NCBI RefSeq assembly: GCF_018861315.1
Contig: NZ_JAHLDL010000008.1
Coordinates: 89,188-153,187 of the forward strand
Reading direction: 5' to 3'
DNA length: 64,000 nucleotides
Source of the DNA: Clostridium bowmanii
GTDB lineage: Bacteria > Bacillota > Clostridia > Clostridiales > Clostridiaceae
Positions 18,674-27,875 of the stretch are shown here, piece after piece (the stretch's first letter is position 1; each line of letters begins with the position of its first letter). The notes under the pieces were generated by a model, which saw only the letters and a program-made list of their open reading frames with translations, did no database searches and was not told where the DNA came from. A program made the translations under genes and the position numbers.

Positions 18674-19954
18674 TTACTTTATTTTTTCTTTAGCTAATTC
18701 CAAAGCTTTTTTAAACTGTGGATCCAAAGTTCTATCATATGGTTTTTCTTTAAGTGCTTTTGGATATACTATTGGAACTGTTGGTTTTATTCCAATGTGA
18801 TGTATATTTTCGCCACTCGGAGTGTAGTATTTTGATATAGTTACTTTTAATGCAGTACCATCATCAAATCCATCCATACTCCTATAAAGCATAGTTTGAA
18901 CAACACCTTTTCCAAAGGTTTTTTCTCCCACTAAAGTACCAACCTTATAGTCCCTTATAGCTCCTGCAAAAATTTCTGAAGCACTTGCACTTCCTTCATC
19001 TGTTAATACAGTTAGTGGCATACCTACGGCTAGACCACCTGTAGACTTATATTCTTTCTTTTTCTTATTCTTATCTATTGTATATACTATAACTTTTCCT
19101 TTTGGTACAAAATTAGAAGTTAGCTCTACACATTGATCTAAAAGGCCACCTGGATTTCCTCTTATATCTAGTAATAGACTCTTCATACCTTTGTCTTGCA
19201 ATTCTGCTAATTTTTTATTAAAGTTTTTAGCAGTATTTTCATCAAACATTGTAAGTTGAATATATCCAACATTTTTGTCTAACATCTCGCCTTTAACTGT
19301 TACAAGATCAATTTTAGCGCGTTTCATACTCACATCGAAAGCGCCCTTACCTGCTCTATTAATAGTTAAACTAACTGCTTCATTTTCCTTACCCTTCATC
19401 ATAGCAACAGCTTTTTCTAGTTCCTTCCCAGTTACAGCTATGCCATTAACCTTTTGAATAACGTCCCCAGAAATTATTCCAGCTGTCTTTGCTGGTGATT
19501 TATCAAAAGGTGCAATTACAACTATGTTATTGTCTTTAACCCCCACTTGTAACCCAAGACCTGTATAAGCTCCTGTTGTTTGTGAATTAAAGTCTGTAAA
19601 CTCTTTCTTGTTCATAAAAACTGTATAAGGGTCCTCTAGGGAATTTGTCATACCCTTTATAGCTCCTTCTACTAAAACATCATCACTAATTTTACCATCA
19701 TAATATTCATACAATTTATTTCTAACTAAAAATAGTTTTTGAAACTTTACTACTTGGTCATAAGCATCTCTTCCAATCAAGACTTTTCCATTAGGAGTTC
19801 TTAAAGATATTTGCGTTGAAACGAATAAAGTCATAGCATTTGTAACCAGAACCAAAACTATAATCCAAATAATCCATTTTGTCTTTTTGGTTTTCTGCTT
19901 TTCACCACTATACGTTACAGTTTTAAATTGTCCAAATTTATTTTCATCGCCCAT
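18674..19954 (-). CDS. S41 carboxyl-terminal processing protease (CtpA/CtpB type)
   Basis: 426 residues from ATG 19954, which fits the AAGAGGT site. One membrane anchor (about 28-48), then a PDZ domain (about 110-190, GLGLQVGVKDNNIVV, SPAKTAGIISGDVIQKVNG) and the S41 catalytic domain with the Ser in DEGSASASEIFAGAI and the Lys in GEKTFGKGVVQT, the Ser-Lys dyad. Family members cleave exported substrates at the membrane; B. subtilis CtpB processes SpoIVFA during sporulation. It lies downstream of ftsE-ftsX as in Bacillus. Which Ctp paralogue it represents is uncertain. Confidence 0.94.
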   Translation of the reverse strand: MGDENKFGQFKTVTYSGEKQKTKKTKWIIWIIVLVLVTNAMTLFVSTQISLRTPNGKVLIGRDAYDQVVKFQKLFLVRNKLYEYYDGKISDDVLVEGAIKGMTNSLEDPYTVFMNKKEFTDFNSQTTGAYTGLGLQVGVKDNNIVVIAPFDKSPAKTAGIISGDVIQKVNGIAVTGKELEKAVAMMKGKENEAVSLTINRAGKGAFDVSMKRAKIDLVTVKGEMLDKNVGYIQLTMFDENTAKNFNKKLAELQDKGMKSLLLDIRGNPGGLLDQCVELTSNFVPKGKVIVYTIDKNKKKKEYKSTGGLAVGMPLTVLTDEGSASASEIFAGAIRDYKVGTLVGEKTFGKGVVQTMLYRSMDGFDDGTALKVTISKYYTPSGENIHHIGIKPTVPIVYPKALKEKPYDRTLDPQFKKALELAKEKIK

Positions 19955-20041
19955 TTTATACACCTCTTTGTAATTCTCTATATATTATTTATGTAGTTTA
20001 AATAAATTTATAACACTAATATGAAAATAAATATATTATAT

Positions 20042-20932
20042 TTACACAATCAAGAATTTTCTTATTGACATAATACTTCCCACGGCTCCAATAACTAAGC
20101 CCCCTAGCATAAATTGCCATAGAGTGGTACTTAATATAAAATGAGGGCTTATTAAATTAACTCCTAATAATGCATTAGTATATTTTAAGAAAACTAATCT
20201 ATAAGCATAATATAATATGCCTGTAGAAATAATTGCTCCTGATATACCTAGCATCATACCTTCAATAATAAATGGCCATCTTATAAACCAATCAGTAGCT
20301 CCAACAAATTTCATTATACCTATTTCTTTTTTTCTAGAATATAAGGTTAACTTAATTGTGTTTCCTATTAAGAATAGTGATACACCTATTAAAATTACAA
20401 ACAATGCCAATCCCACTACCTTTAGTGTGTTTGTTATTTTTATAATTTTATCAACAATTTCCCTAACGTCCTTAATCTTTTCTATACCTTTTAATCCTTC
20501 AGCAGCCTTAACTACACTATTTACTACTTCAGGCTTTTCTACACTTACAACATATGCATTTGGGAAAGGATTCTTTTTTTCAAAGCCTTGAACTAAGGAT
20601 TTGCTATCTTCACCAAATTGCTTCTTTACTTTTTCTAGTGCATCACCCTTATCTTCAAATTTAATTTCTGAAACACCCTGTACATTGTCAAGGGCTCTTT
20701 CAATAGCTGACTTATCGGCTATTGTTAAATCATCTTTAAGATAAATTTTCACCTGGAGTTTAGAACCTAATTCCTCAACTCCTGCATTAACATTAAAAAC
20801 AATTAGTAGAAATACACCTAAAATAAATAGAGTAGCTGCAACTGTAGCAACTGATGCCATACTAACTGTTCTATTTCTTTTTAAACTTTTTAAAGCATCC
20901 ACAATATAATATTTAACTGTACTAATCTTCAT
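20042..20932 (-). CDS. ftsX: Cell division protein FtsX
   Basis: 296 residues from ATG 20932, preceded by AAGGGGAAG; the ATG overlaps the end of ftsE by 11 bases. Four membrane segments (about 24-46, 168-192, 220-243 and 262-285 of the longer frame numbering) flank a large extracytoplasmic loop, the FtsX topology. With FtsE it forms an ABC-type complex that activates cell-wall hydrolases, through PcsB or CwlO type partners in Firmicutes. It is coupled to ftsE, as is usual. Confidence 0.96.
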   Translation of the reverse strand: MKISTVKYYIVDALKSLKRNRTVSMASVATVAATLFILGVFLLIVFNVNAGVEELGSKLQVKIYLKDDLTIADKSAIERALDNVQGVSEIKFEDKGDALEKVKKQFGEDSKSLVQGFEKKNPFPNAYVVSVEKPEVVNSVVKAAEGLKGIEKIKDVREIVDKIIKITNTLKVVGLALFVILIGVSLFLIGNTIKLTLYSRKKEIGIMKFVGATDWFIRWPFIIEGMMLGISGAIISTGILYYAYRLVFLKYTNALLGVNLISPHFILSTTLWQFMLGGLVIGAVGSIMSIRKFLIV

Positions 20933-21608
20933 AACCGTATCTTCCCCTTTGCTCATCTCTAGCTAGAACACCTTTTTCTATAGCAATTACTCTCTTTTTC
21001 ATAGAGTCTACTATGTTTTTTGCATGCGTAGCCATAACTACTGTGGTACCAGCCTTATTGATATCATTTAAAATATCCATGATGCCTATTGCTGTTTCAG
21101 GATCTAAATTTCCTGTTGGTTCATCAGCTATTAGAAGTGCAGGATTATTAACTATAGCTCTAGCAAGCGAAACTCTTTGTTGCTCCCCACCTGAAATTTC
21201 ATGAGGATAAGCCATATGTTTTTTTGATAATCCCACTAAATCTAAAACCATAGGCACTTTTTTTCTAATCTCTTTTGGAGAACATTCTGTAACTCTCAGT
21301 GCAAATGCAACATTTTCGTAAATATTTAAAGTATCAATCAATCTAAAATCTTGGAAAACAACTCCAATTTTTCTTCTAAAATAAGGTACTTGGTTTCTTT
21401 TTAATTTTGTTATATCCATGTCGTTTAAAATAACAGTACCTGTAGTTGGCTCTATCTCTTTTAAAAGTATTTTAATAAAAGTAGATTTTCCTGCTCCACT
21501 TGGACCTACAAGGAATACAAATTCGCCTTTTTCAATAGTTATATCAACGTTCGACAAGGCTATTACATTATTATCATAAATCTTAGTTACTTTTTTAAAT
21601 TCTATCAT
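20922..21608 (-). CDS. ftsE: Cell division ATP-binding protein FtsE
   Basis: 228 residues, normal length. It has Walker A GPSGAGKST (about 37), Q-loop VFQDFRL, signature ISGGEQQRVSLARAI, Walker B LLIADEPTGNLDP and the H-loop ATHAK. It powers FtsX to control septal or lateral peptidoglycan hydrolases. First gene of the ftsE-ftsX-ctp run; the start ATG follows a short AAGGAGAA site. Confidence 0.97.
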   Translation of the reverse strand: MIEFKKVTKIYDNNVIALSNVDITIEKGEFVFLVGPSGAGKSTFIKILLKEIEPTTGTVILNDMDITKLKRNQVPYFRRKIGVVFQDFRLIDTLNIYENVAFALRVTECSPKEIRKKVPMVLDLVGLSKKHMAYPHEISGGEQQRVSLARAIVNNPALLIADEPTGNLDPETAIGIMDILNDINKAGTTVVMATHAKNIVDSMKKRVIAIEKGVLARDEQRGRYGYED

Positions 21609-21790
21609 ATTAAATTCTCCTTATCCCGTTTATGTAATTTGTTTCAGTAAAATTCATAATAACATTATATCATAATGATTAGACCTATAATAAATTTTAT
21701 TATAAAATTTCCGTGAATAATGTTTAAGATACTTTAATTCATTTACACGAAAACTTATGCTTATATTTATAGTTTCCTATAAAGCAAAAA

Positions 21791-21817
21791 ATATGAGGAC
21801 TTATGTAATCCCCATAA
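21791..21817 (-). terminator. Weak terminator after the 21865 gene
   Basis: Minus strand: a short stem (TTATGGGGA with TCCTCATAT, one G-U pair) followed by a T-rich stretch. The flanks of the 21609-21864 gap are AT-rich with nothing else seen. Confidence 0.45.
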
Positions 21818-21864
21818 TTTTAATTCTCTAAATTTATTTGGCAGTCAATAAAACAAAGTTTTCA

Positions 21865-22221
21865 TTAATAAATTTGAAATAAAATCAGGTCTATAATTGT
21901 TGAATAAGCTAACATAAATAATGATATAAAAAATATTACACCTACCAAATTGAACTTATTAAAATATTCCATCCATTTTTCCTCATAATCTAGCGGTTCC
22001 AGCATACCTTTTTTTACAAAGCCTATTCCTGCAATAGCAAGACCAAAACAAGATATCCTAATTGCCATCCTGTTTACCGAACTCAAAACGTCTTGTAGAT
22101 ATAAATCTCCATGAAGTAAACCGCCTATTATCCCAACGACAGCTCCTAAAATTATAGGGATCAAAAATATTTTTAATGACAATATAAAACAGTGTAATAA
22201 ATCTTTTAAAATTTCTTTCAT
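21865..22221 (-). CDS. Small integral membrane protein, unknown
   Basis: 118 residues with three clear hydrophobic segments (about 15-38, 50-68 and 92-115). The start follows GGGAGAGGA. No conserved motif recognised. It stands alone between the transketolase pair and ftsE. A small conserved clostridial membrane protein is likely, but no function can be assigned. Confidence 0.7.
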   Translation of the reverse strand: MKEILKDLLHCFILSLKIFLIPIILGAVVGIIGGLLHGDLYLQDVLSSVNRMAIRISCFGLAIAGIGFVKKGMLEPLDYEEKWMEYFNKFNLVGVIFFISLFMLAYSTIIDLILFQIY

Positions 22222-22302
22222 GCGGTTCCTCTCCCCATTATTATTCTTGAGGTATTATATCATAGTTATTCATAAAAAACATTACTGAAAATAATAGATA
22301 GA

Positions 22303-22329
22303 AACCCCTACGCAATAGTGCATAGGAGT
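22303..22329 (-). terminator. Terminator of the transketolase pair
   Basis: Minus strand: an 11-bp stem with two G-U pairs (ACTCCTATGCA with TGCGTAGGGGT, 4-base loop), placed 9 bases past the stop; the following T run is short. Confidence 0.6.
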
Positions 22330-22337
22330 CTTTAAAA

Positions 22338-23276
22338 TCACTTTAAACTAAGACCTTTTTTAAGAGCTTTAACTATATCCTCTGCAGTTAATCCGTAAGC
22401 TTTTAAAAGTTCTTCCGGCTTGCCACTTTCACCAAAGGTATCTTTAACTCCAACTCTAATAACTGGTACTGGATGGTTTGAACAAACAACCTCAGCTACT
22501 GCAGAGCCAAGTCCGCCTATAATGCTATGTTCTTCAGCTGTAACAATTAATCCAGTTTTTCTAGCTGCATCAATAATTGCTTCTTCATCAATAGGTTTAA
22601 TTGTGTGTATATTTATCACTTTAACCTTTATTCCTTCCTCAGCTAAAATGTTATAAGCTTCTAATGCAGCATCTACCATTATGCCTGTAGCAATTATAGT
22701 TGCATCTCTGCCTTTTCTTAGTGTTACAGCTTTTCCGAGTTCAAATTTGTAATCGGGGTTGTCATTAATTGTCTCAACACCCATTCTCCCTAGTCTTACA
22801 TAGCAAGGTCCATTATACTTTGTAATTACCTCTATAGCTGCCGCAGTTTCAATATCATCACTTGGGCTTATAACTACCATATTTGGTATACTTCTCATTA
22901 GTGCTATATCTTCTATAGCTTGATGAGATGCTCCATCTTCTCCTACAGTGAGTCCCGCATGGGTGGCACAAATTTTAACGTTTAATTTTGGATAGCAAAT
23001 TGAGTTTCTTATTTGTTCAAAAGCCCTTCCTGCAGCAAATATAGCAAAAGTACTTGCAAAAGGAATTTTACCGCAAGTAGCGAGTCCAGCAGCTACTGAC
23101 ATCATATTTCCTTCAGCAATACCCATATTGATAAATCTTTCAGGCGCAACTTTTTTAAAATCCGCAGTTTTAGTGGATTTAGATAAATCTGCATCTAAAA
23201 CAACTATATTTTCATTTTCGAGTCCTAATTTAGCTAAAGTCTTACCATAAGCCTCTCTTGTAGCAGTTTTACCCAT
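22338..23276 (-). CDS. Transketolase, C-terminal subunit
   Basis: 312 residues from ATG 23276, preceded by GGAGGTG; that ATG shares its A with the stop of the N-terminal subunit (TAATG), so translation is coupled. It carries the pyrimidine-binding half (GIAEGNMMSVAAGLA, the RxxF region FEQIRNSICYPKLNV and HAGLTVGEDGASHQ) and the C-terminal domain. Together with the upstream half it makes a TPP-dependent transketolase that moves two-carbon units between sugar phosphates in the non-oxidative pentose phosphate pathway. Split transketolases are common in clostridia and archaea. A DXP synthase-like role is less likely because the subunits are separate. Confidence 0.95.
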   Translation of the reverse strand: MGKTATREAYGKTLAKLGLENENIVVLDADLSKSTKTADFKKVAPERFINMGIAEGNMMSVAAGLATCGKIPFASTFAIFAAGRAFEQIRNSICYPKLNVKICATHAGLTVGEDGASHQAIEDIALMRSIPNMVVISPSDDIETAAAIEVITKYNGPCYVRLGRMGVETINDNPDYKFELGKAVTLRKGRDATIIATGIMVDAALEAYNILAEEGIKVKVINIHTIKPIDEEAIIDAARKTGLIVTAEEHSIIGGLGSAVAEVVCSNHPVPVIRVGVKDTFGESGKPEELLKAYGLTAEDIVKALKKGLSLK

Positions 23277-24100
23277 TATAGTGCACCTCCAATTTCGTCT
23301 ATTGCTTTTTGACATTGCTCTTTATTTGGAGCGGTACCATGCCAACACGCCTCATTTTCCATGAAGGACACGCCTTTGCCCTTTATAGTTTCACAAATTA
23401 TAACCGTTGGTTTTGCTTTTGTTTTTTTAGCCGCTTCTATAGCATTTTTTATTTGATCAAAATCATGTCCATCTACAGTAATAACATTCCATCCAAAGGC
23501 TAAAAACTTATCATCTACTGGATCAGAGCCCATAACTTCAGAAACTTTACCATCTATTTGAAGTCCATTATGATCTACAAAAGCAGTTAGATTATCAAGC
23601 TTGTAATGCGCAGCTGACATAGTTGCTTCCCACACTTGACCTTCTGCAAGTTCTCCATCACCAAGTAATGTATACACCCTATAGTTTTTTTTATCAAGTT
23701 TCCCAGCTAGTGCCATACCCACTGCTGCTGAAATACCTTGTCCTAGTGAACCCGTAGACATATCTACTCCAGGCACAGTATTCATATTAGGATGTCCTTG
23801 AAGCCTTGATCCTAATTTTCTTAGTCCAAGCAACTCCTCCTTATCAAAAAATCCTTTTTCAGCAAGCACACTATATAATGCTGGTGCAGCATGTCCCTTT
23901 GACAGTACAAATCTATCTCTATCTGGGTCATGCTTATTTTCTGCACTTACGTTCATTTCATTAAAATATAGTGTAGTGATAATTTCTACACAGGATAATG
24001 AACCACCTGGATGACCAGAATGAGATTCTGTAATCATAGTTACTATATCTTTCCTAACTTCTCTAGCTATTGCCTTTAATTTTTCTAATGCTTTTTCCAT
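23276..24100 (-). CDS. Transketolase, N-terminal subunit
   Basis: 274 residues covering the TPP pyrophosphate-binding half: SHSGHPGGSLSCVEI at the start, KGHAAPALYSVLAE, STGSLGQGISAAVGMALA, and the GDGELAEGQVWEA motif that binds metal and TPP. It pairs with the C-terminal subunit encoded immediately downstream with a one-base overlap. The start ATG follows an AGGAGG-type site. Confidence 0.95.
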   Translation of the reverse strand: MEKALEKLKAIAREVRKDIVTMITESHSGHPGGSLSCVEIITTLYFNEMNVSAENKHDPDRDRFVLSKGHAAPALYSVLAEKGFFDKEELLGLRKLGSRLQGHPNMNTVPGVDMSTGSLGQGISAAVGMALAGKLDKKNYRVYTLLGDGELAEGQVWEATMSAAHYKLDNLTAFVDHNGLQIDGKVSEVMGSDPVDDKFLAFGWNVITVDGHDFDQIKNAIEAAKKTKAKPTVIICETIKGKGVSFMENEACWHGTAPNKEQCQKAIDEIGGAL

Positions 24101-24271
24101 ATGTATCCTCCTAATGTTACTTTTATATAAATAATAATTATTAATGGTTGTATACTTGTACTTCTATTTGTCTTCCTTAATTATTATAACAATATTCCAC
24201 AGTATAACAACACAGTTTTCAAAACTTCTGTAAAAATCATTAAAAACCTATGGTAATATCTATCCACAAAA

Positions 24272-24297
24272 CAAAAATAAGGGCAATAAATGCCCTT
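24272..24297 (-). terminator. Terminator after mazF
   Basis: Minus strand: a perfect 7-bp stem AAGGGCA/TGCCCTT with a 5-base loop, followed by ATTTTTGTTTT. It closes the gerS-alr-mazE-mazF run. Confidence 0.85.
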
Positions 24298-24304
24298 ACC
24301 CATT

Positions 24305-24652
24305 TTATAAACCTACACTAATTAAAAGTGCTATATCTACTTTTTTCATATCACTATCAGTCATATGACCAATTTTTTCTTTTAGTCTTTTTTTATCCAA
24401 TGTTCTTATTTGTTCCAGCAAAACTACAGAATCTTTATTTAAACCATACTCTTCTGAAGAAATCTCAACATGAGTAGGGAGTTTTGCCTTATTTATCTGT
24501 GATGTTATAGCTGCAATAATAATAGTGGGACTGTACTTGTTGCCAATATCATTTTGAATTATAATTACTGGTCTAACCCCACCTTGCTCTGAGCCTACAA
24601 CCGGGCTCAAATCAGCATAAAATATATCTCCTCTTTTCACTATTGTTGTCAT
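24305..24652 (-). CDS. mazF: MazF/PemK-family mRNA interferase toxin
   Basis: 115 residues from ATG 24652 (AGAGTGAT site), the normal EndoA/MazF length; the longer frame is an artefact of the overlap with mazE. It shows the family core [28 protein letters not shown] with its catalytic Arg, and the [11 protein letters not shown] and LPTHVEI segments. It cleaves single-stranded mRNA at short motifs (UACAU for the Bacillus enzyme; the site here is unknown). It overlaps its antitoxin gene by 41 bases. In Firmicutes this chromosomal pair next to alr is highly conserved. Confidence 0.95.
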   Translation of the reverse strand: MTTIVKRGDIFYADLSPVVGSEQGGVRPVIIIQNDIGNKYSPTIIIAAITSQINKAKLPTHVEISSEEYGLNKDSVVLLEQIRTLDKKRLKEKIGHMTDSDMKKVDIALLISVGL

Positions 24653-24932
24653 TAGACAAATCACTCTCCGAAAGCTTAACTTCATATTCTTTAAAATCTT
24701 TGATATCAATTTCAAAACCCATACCGGCTATCTCTAAATTTAGTTCAGCCATTTCTAAATAGCCTTGTTTCATTTCATCTATATAACTAAGCCTTTTCTT
24801 TTCCTCAATATATAGTATTACAGCTTCTCTAAAAAATTCACTTCTTTTTTTAGAATCTTTTTCAAGCGCCTTATTAAATTCAATGTATAGTTTTTCCGAT
24901 AGGTTTACTACTAATTTCTTTGAAGTTGACAT
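24612..24932 (-). CDS. mazE: MazE-type ribbon-helix-helix antitoxin
   Basis: 106 residues. The N-terminal half ([20 protein letters not shown], then [14 protein letters not shown]) fits a ribbon-helix-helix DNA-binding domain like B. subtilis EndoAI. The C-terminal acidic tail would bind and block MazF. It directly precedes mazF with an unusually long overlap (41 bases), so translation of toxin depends on antitoxin. Likely autoregulates the pair, by family analogy. Confidence 0.9.
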   Translation of the reverse strand: MSTSKKLVVNLSEKLYIEFNKALEKDSKKRSEFFREAVILYIEEKKRLSYIDEMKQGYLEMAELNLEIAGMGFEIDIKDFKEYEVKLSESDLSNDNNSEKRRYILC

Positions 24933-25091
24933 AGAAAATTTAATACCTCCTATTTACTTTAGAGCAATATGTATAAAGTATATTATAATTCAATCTATGT
25001 CAATCTGTCAAAGAAATTATCGGTAATTTCGCCCTCTTGCAGTGTACATTTTTACATATTAATAGTTCATTCTACATATAGCGCGTTAATG

Positions 25092-26252
25092 CTACACATA
25101 GTTTCTAATTTTTACAACCTTGCCTTCTTTAATGTAGACTCTTGGAACTCTTTTACCAACCATGCACACTATTTCATAGTTTATAGTACCAATTAGTTCC
25201 GCTACAGTGTCTGCTGTGAATTTATTTTTCCCATCTTCACCTATTAGTATAACCTCATCTCCAACTATTACTCCGCTTATATCGGTAACATCAATCATGC
25301 ACTGATCCATGCAAATTCTTCCTACTACTGGAGCAAAGCTACCTCTTAAAATAACCTTTCCCTTTTGAAATAAGAGTCTAGTATAACCATCAGCATATCC
25401 AACTGGAAGTGTAGCTATAACACTTTCTCTCTCTGTTTTAAACTTTCTTCCATAACTCACGTATTCTCCAGGAGGTAGTGTTTTTATGTGTACTATATTT
25501 GTTTTTAATGTCATTACGGGTTTTAAATCTATTTTATCCACACTTACCTCTGCAGACGGATAATAGCCATATATTATTATTCCAGGCCGTACTGCTTCAT
25601 AATGAGTTTCTGGTAAATCTATAATAGCAGCACTATTAGCCATATGCCTAATATTTATGTTCACTTTTTTTTCTTTTAACTTTTCGTAAAATTCATTATA
25701 TTTTTTCACTTGATCATAAGTATAAGCCTTATCTTTTTCATCCGCTGCAGAAAAATGACAAAACATACCTTCTATAATTATGTTAGGTAGTTTACTAATA
25801 TTATAAACCTCTTCTACACTGTCCTCATTTGGAAGATAGCCTATCCTACCCATGCCTGTATCTACAACTATGTGGATTTTAGCCATTTTATTTTTCTTTT
25901 GTGCCATCTTTGATAACTCTCTTGCAAATTCATAAGAGTATACAGCCTGTTCAATATTATATTTTAATAGATTATCTATTAAATTTGGTGGTGTAAATCC
26001 TAAAATCATTATTGGGCATTCTATGCCTGAACGCCTAAGCTCCACTGCTTCACTTATTACAGCTACTGCGAGTCTATTAGCGCCATTTTCAAGGAGCACT
26101 GGAGCAACGTCTATAGCTCCATGGCCATAAGCATCTGCCTTTACCACTGCTATAATATTTTCACTCTTAGTTACTCGTCTAATCTCTCTCATATTATGAG
26201 CTAATTTATCTAAATCAACCTCTGCCCATACAGGCCTTAAATGTCTAAACAC
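25092..26252 (-). CDS. alr: Alanine racemase
   Basis: 386 residues from GTG 26252, chosen because GAGGTGA lies 5-6 bases upstream and the protein then begins VFRHLRPVWAEVDLD like family members; a longer TTG start is unsupported. The PLP-binding Lys lies in VVKADAYGHGA, the catalytic Tyr in YVSYGRKF, and the family segment VGRICMDQCMIDV is present. It converts L- to D-alanine for peptidoglycan. Placed between gerS and mazE as in Clostridioides difficile gerS-alr2, so it may also influence spore germination. Confidence 0.95.
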   Translation of the reverse strand: MFRHLRPVWAEVDLDKLAHNMREIRRVTKSENIIAVVKADAYGHGAIDVAPVLLENGANRLAVAVISEAVELRRSGIECPIMILGFTPPNLIDNLLKYNIEQAVYSYEFARELSKMAQKKNKMAKIHIVVDTGMGRIGYLPNEDSVEEVYNISKLPNIIIEGMFCHFSAADEKDKAYTYDQVKKYNEFYEKLKEKKVNINIRHMANSAAIIDLPETHYEAVRPGIIIYGYYPSAEVSVDKIDLKPVMTLKTNIVHIKTLPPGEYVSYGRKFKTERESVIATLPVGYADGYTRLLFQKGKVILRGSFAPVVGRICMDQCMIDVTDISGVIVGDEVILIGEDGKNKFTADTVAELIGTINYEIVCMVGKRVPRVYIKEGKVVKIRNYV

Positions 26253-26309
26253 TACTTTCACCTCATCTGCTATCAAAAATTCATTTATATGATTATGGTT
26301 TTAGACATA

Positions 26310-26924
26310 CTAATCAGTCAAAAATTCTGATGGATCAATTTTTATGTTAGGATGAAAATCAGTATATGTTACCACAATTTTTTCTTTACCTTTGATATCA
26401 TAAATAACCAGTTTTTCTGGTACCATGCTTTTGCTATTCACATATAACATTGCATTGTTAATGTTTTTGTTATTACCAGGTATAAACAAATTAATTACTG
26501 AGTATTCGATATCATTAATAGTCTCCACTGAATATTTTATTTCCTCATTAGTATATAATAATCCTATGTATTCCCCAATAAAACACAGTTTAAGAACTTC
26601 ATCAAAATCCTTACTCTGTACGTACTTAGTTCCATTGTTTTTGTCACTAATATAAATATTATCATCGGTTTTATAGATAAACACCCTGTTATTGTTTAAC
26701 TGTAGTTTGTATCCGCCTCCCCTCAAATAAGATTGAGTTGCCACATAATTAATGGTCTGTTTATCGTTTTTTACATCCATATTCATGGATGTAGTATAAC
26801 TTTCCATGTTTTTTAAATAGGTTATAATATCATTAGTATTTTTTGGTTTATTATTACAAGAAGTAAATAGTATGGAACTCAAAACGAGTAAGAAACTTAA
26901 GAATAATAGTAAATTTTTTTTCAA
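26310..26924 (-). CDS. gerS: GerS-like sporulation/germination lipoprotein
   Basis: 204 residues, TTG start six bases after AGGAGG. A lipoprotein signal with lipobox LFTSC (Cys about 23) precedes a LolA/RseB-like beta-rich domain (YTTSMNMDVKND, YLRGGGYKLQLNNN and a C-terminal TYTDFHPNIKIDPSEF). In C. difficile, GerS is encoded just upstream of alr2 and is needed for cortex-lytic activity in spores. Here the order gerS-alr-mazE-mazF is the same. Assignment rests on lipobox, fold type and synteny; sequence identity could not be measured. Confidence 0.8.
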   Translation of the reverse strand: MKKNLLLFLSFLLVLSSILFTSCNNKPKNTNDIITYLKNMESYTTSMNMDVKNDKQTINYVATQSYLRGGGYKLQLNNNRVFIYKTDDNIYISDKNNGTKYVQSKDFDEVLKLCFIGEYIGLLYTNEEIKYSVETINDIEYSVINLFIPGNNKNINNAMLYVNSKSMVPEKLVIYDIKGKEKIVVTYTDFHPNIKIDPSEFLTD

Positions 26925-27062
26925 TGTTATCCTCCTAGCATTTCTCTAGAGTAGATAGCTATTAACCACCTATCTGTCATAACAAATATTTCTACTACTA
27001 ATACTATTACTCATGTTTTCATACTATTACTAAAATAAATAATCATAATAAATTAAGTGGAG

Positions 27063-27464
27063 TTACTTCTTGCATGCCTCATCTATATTTTTTTCAACCT
27101 CTAATATAGCATAAGCCACCGCACTATCTACACCATGAGATATACTAAGATGAATATTATATTGTCCTTCTTTTTTAGCTATCAACTTTGCTTTTCCTTT
27201 TAAAATTACTATTGGTTTTCCAAGGGTTGTCCTATCAATTTCAATATCCTTAAAATCAAACCCTCTAAAGCCAGTTCCTAAAGCTTTCGCTACTGCTTCT
27301 TTGGCTGCAAATCTCCCAGCAACATATTCTGGTCTCAAATTTCTACTTGTAAGATAATCCAATTCAGTTACTGTAAAAATCTTCTCTAGAAACCGATTGT
27401 TATGCTCAATAGCCTTTTTTATTCGTCCTATCTCAACAATATCTGTACCTACTCCAAGAATCAA
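27063..27464 (-). CDS. acpS: Holo-[acyl-carrier-protein] synthase
   Basis: 133 residues from TTG 27464, just after GGGGGTGAT; a longer frame start has no site. It has the AcpS signatures GVGTDIVEIGRI and AGRFAAKEAVAKALGTG and a C-terminal HLSISHGVDSAVAYAIL. It transfers 4'-phosphopantetheine from CoA to the acyl carrier protein, activating fatty acid synthesis. It lies upstream of gerS and alr, as in many Firmicutes. Confidence 0.96.
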   Translation of the reverse strand: MILGVGTDIVEIGRIKKAIEHNNRFLEKIFTVTELDYLTSRNLRPEYVAGRFAAKEAVAKALGTGFRGFDFKDIEIDRTTLGKPIVILKGKAKLIAKKEGQYNIHLSISHGVDSAVAYAILEVEKNIDEACKK

Positions 27465-27761
27465 AACTATCACCCCCAATTATTAGTCTACTTTTACGAG
27501 TATCAATGACTATATTTTATAAAACGCAGATTTTGACTTTACCGTTTGTATCTATAATAATACCATAATGATAATACTACAATAATATAATGAAATTATA
27601 CTTACTTACAGTACTATTAATACAATATTTTAACAGTAAAATAATAGCATAATTTTTATGATGGTGAACATTTTTTTAATTGTACTACTCAAATATGTAC
27701 TTTGTCTACTGAATGTTTTAGCAGTAACTCTAGTAATTAGATTTATTTCCCATTATATAAC

Positions 27762-27805
27762 AAAAAGAGGAGACACCTCCTCCTATATGAGGTGAAAATC
27801 TCCTC
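27762..27805 (-). terminator. Terminator made of two stacked stems, after the 27876 gene
   Basis: Minus strand: outer stem GAGGAGA/TCTCCTC (27767-27773 with 27799-27805) and inner stem CACCTC/GAGGTG (27774-27779 with 27789-27794), followed by T5. Between it and the gene (27806-27860) lie two more small palindromes, around AGAAGATCAATCTTC and CTCCTATAGAGGAG. The rest of 27465-27761 is AT-rich with nothing recognised. Confidence 0.75.
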
Positions 27806-27875
27806 AATAGAAGATCAATCTTCCTCCTATAGAGGAGCAGAGCCACCTCTCACTATGTTATTCTCATTCAAAATA

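Noticed and set aside
24305..24715. Longer mazF reading from 24715
   Set aside because: The added 21 residues overlap mazE and do not belong to the family; the ribosome site and family start fit ATG 24652.
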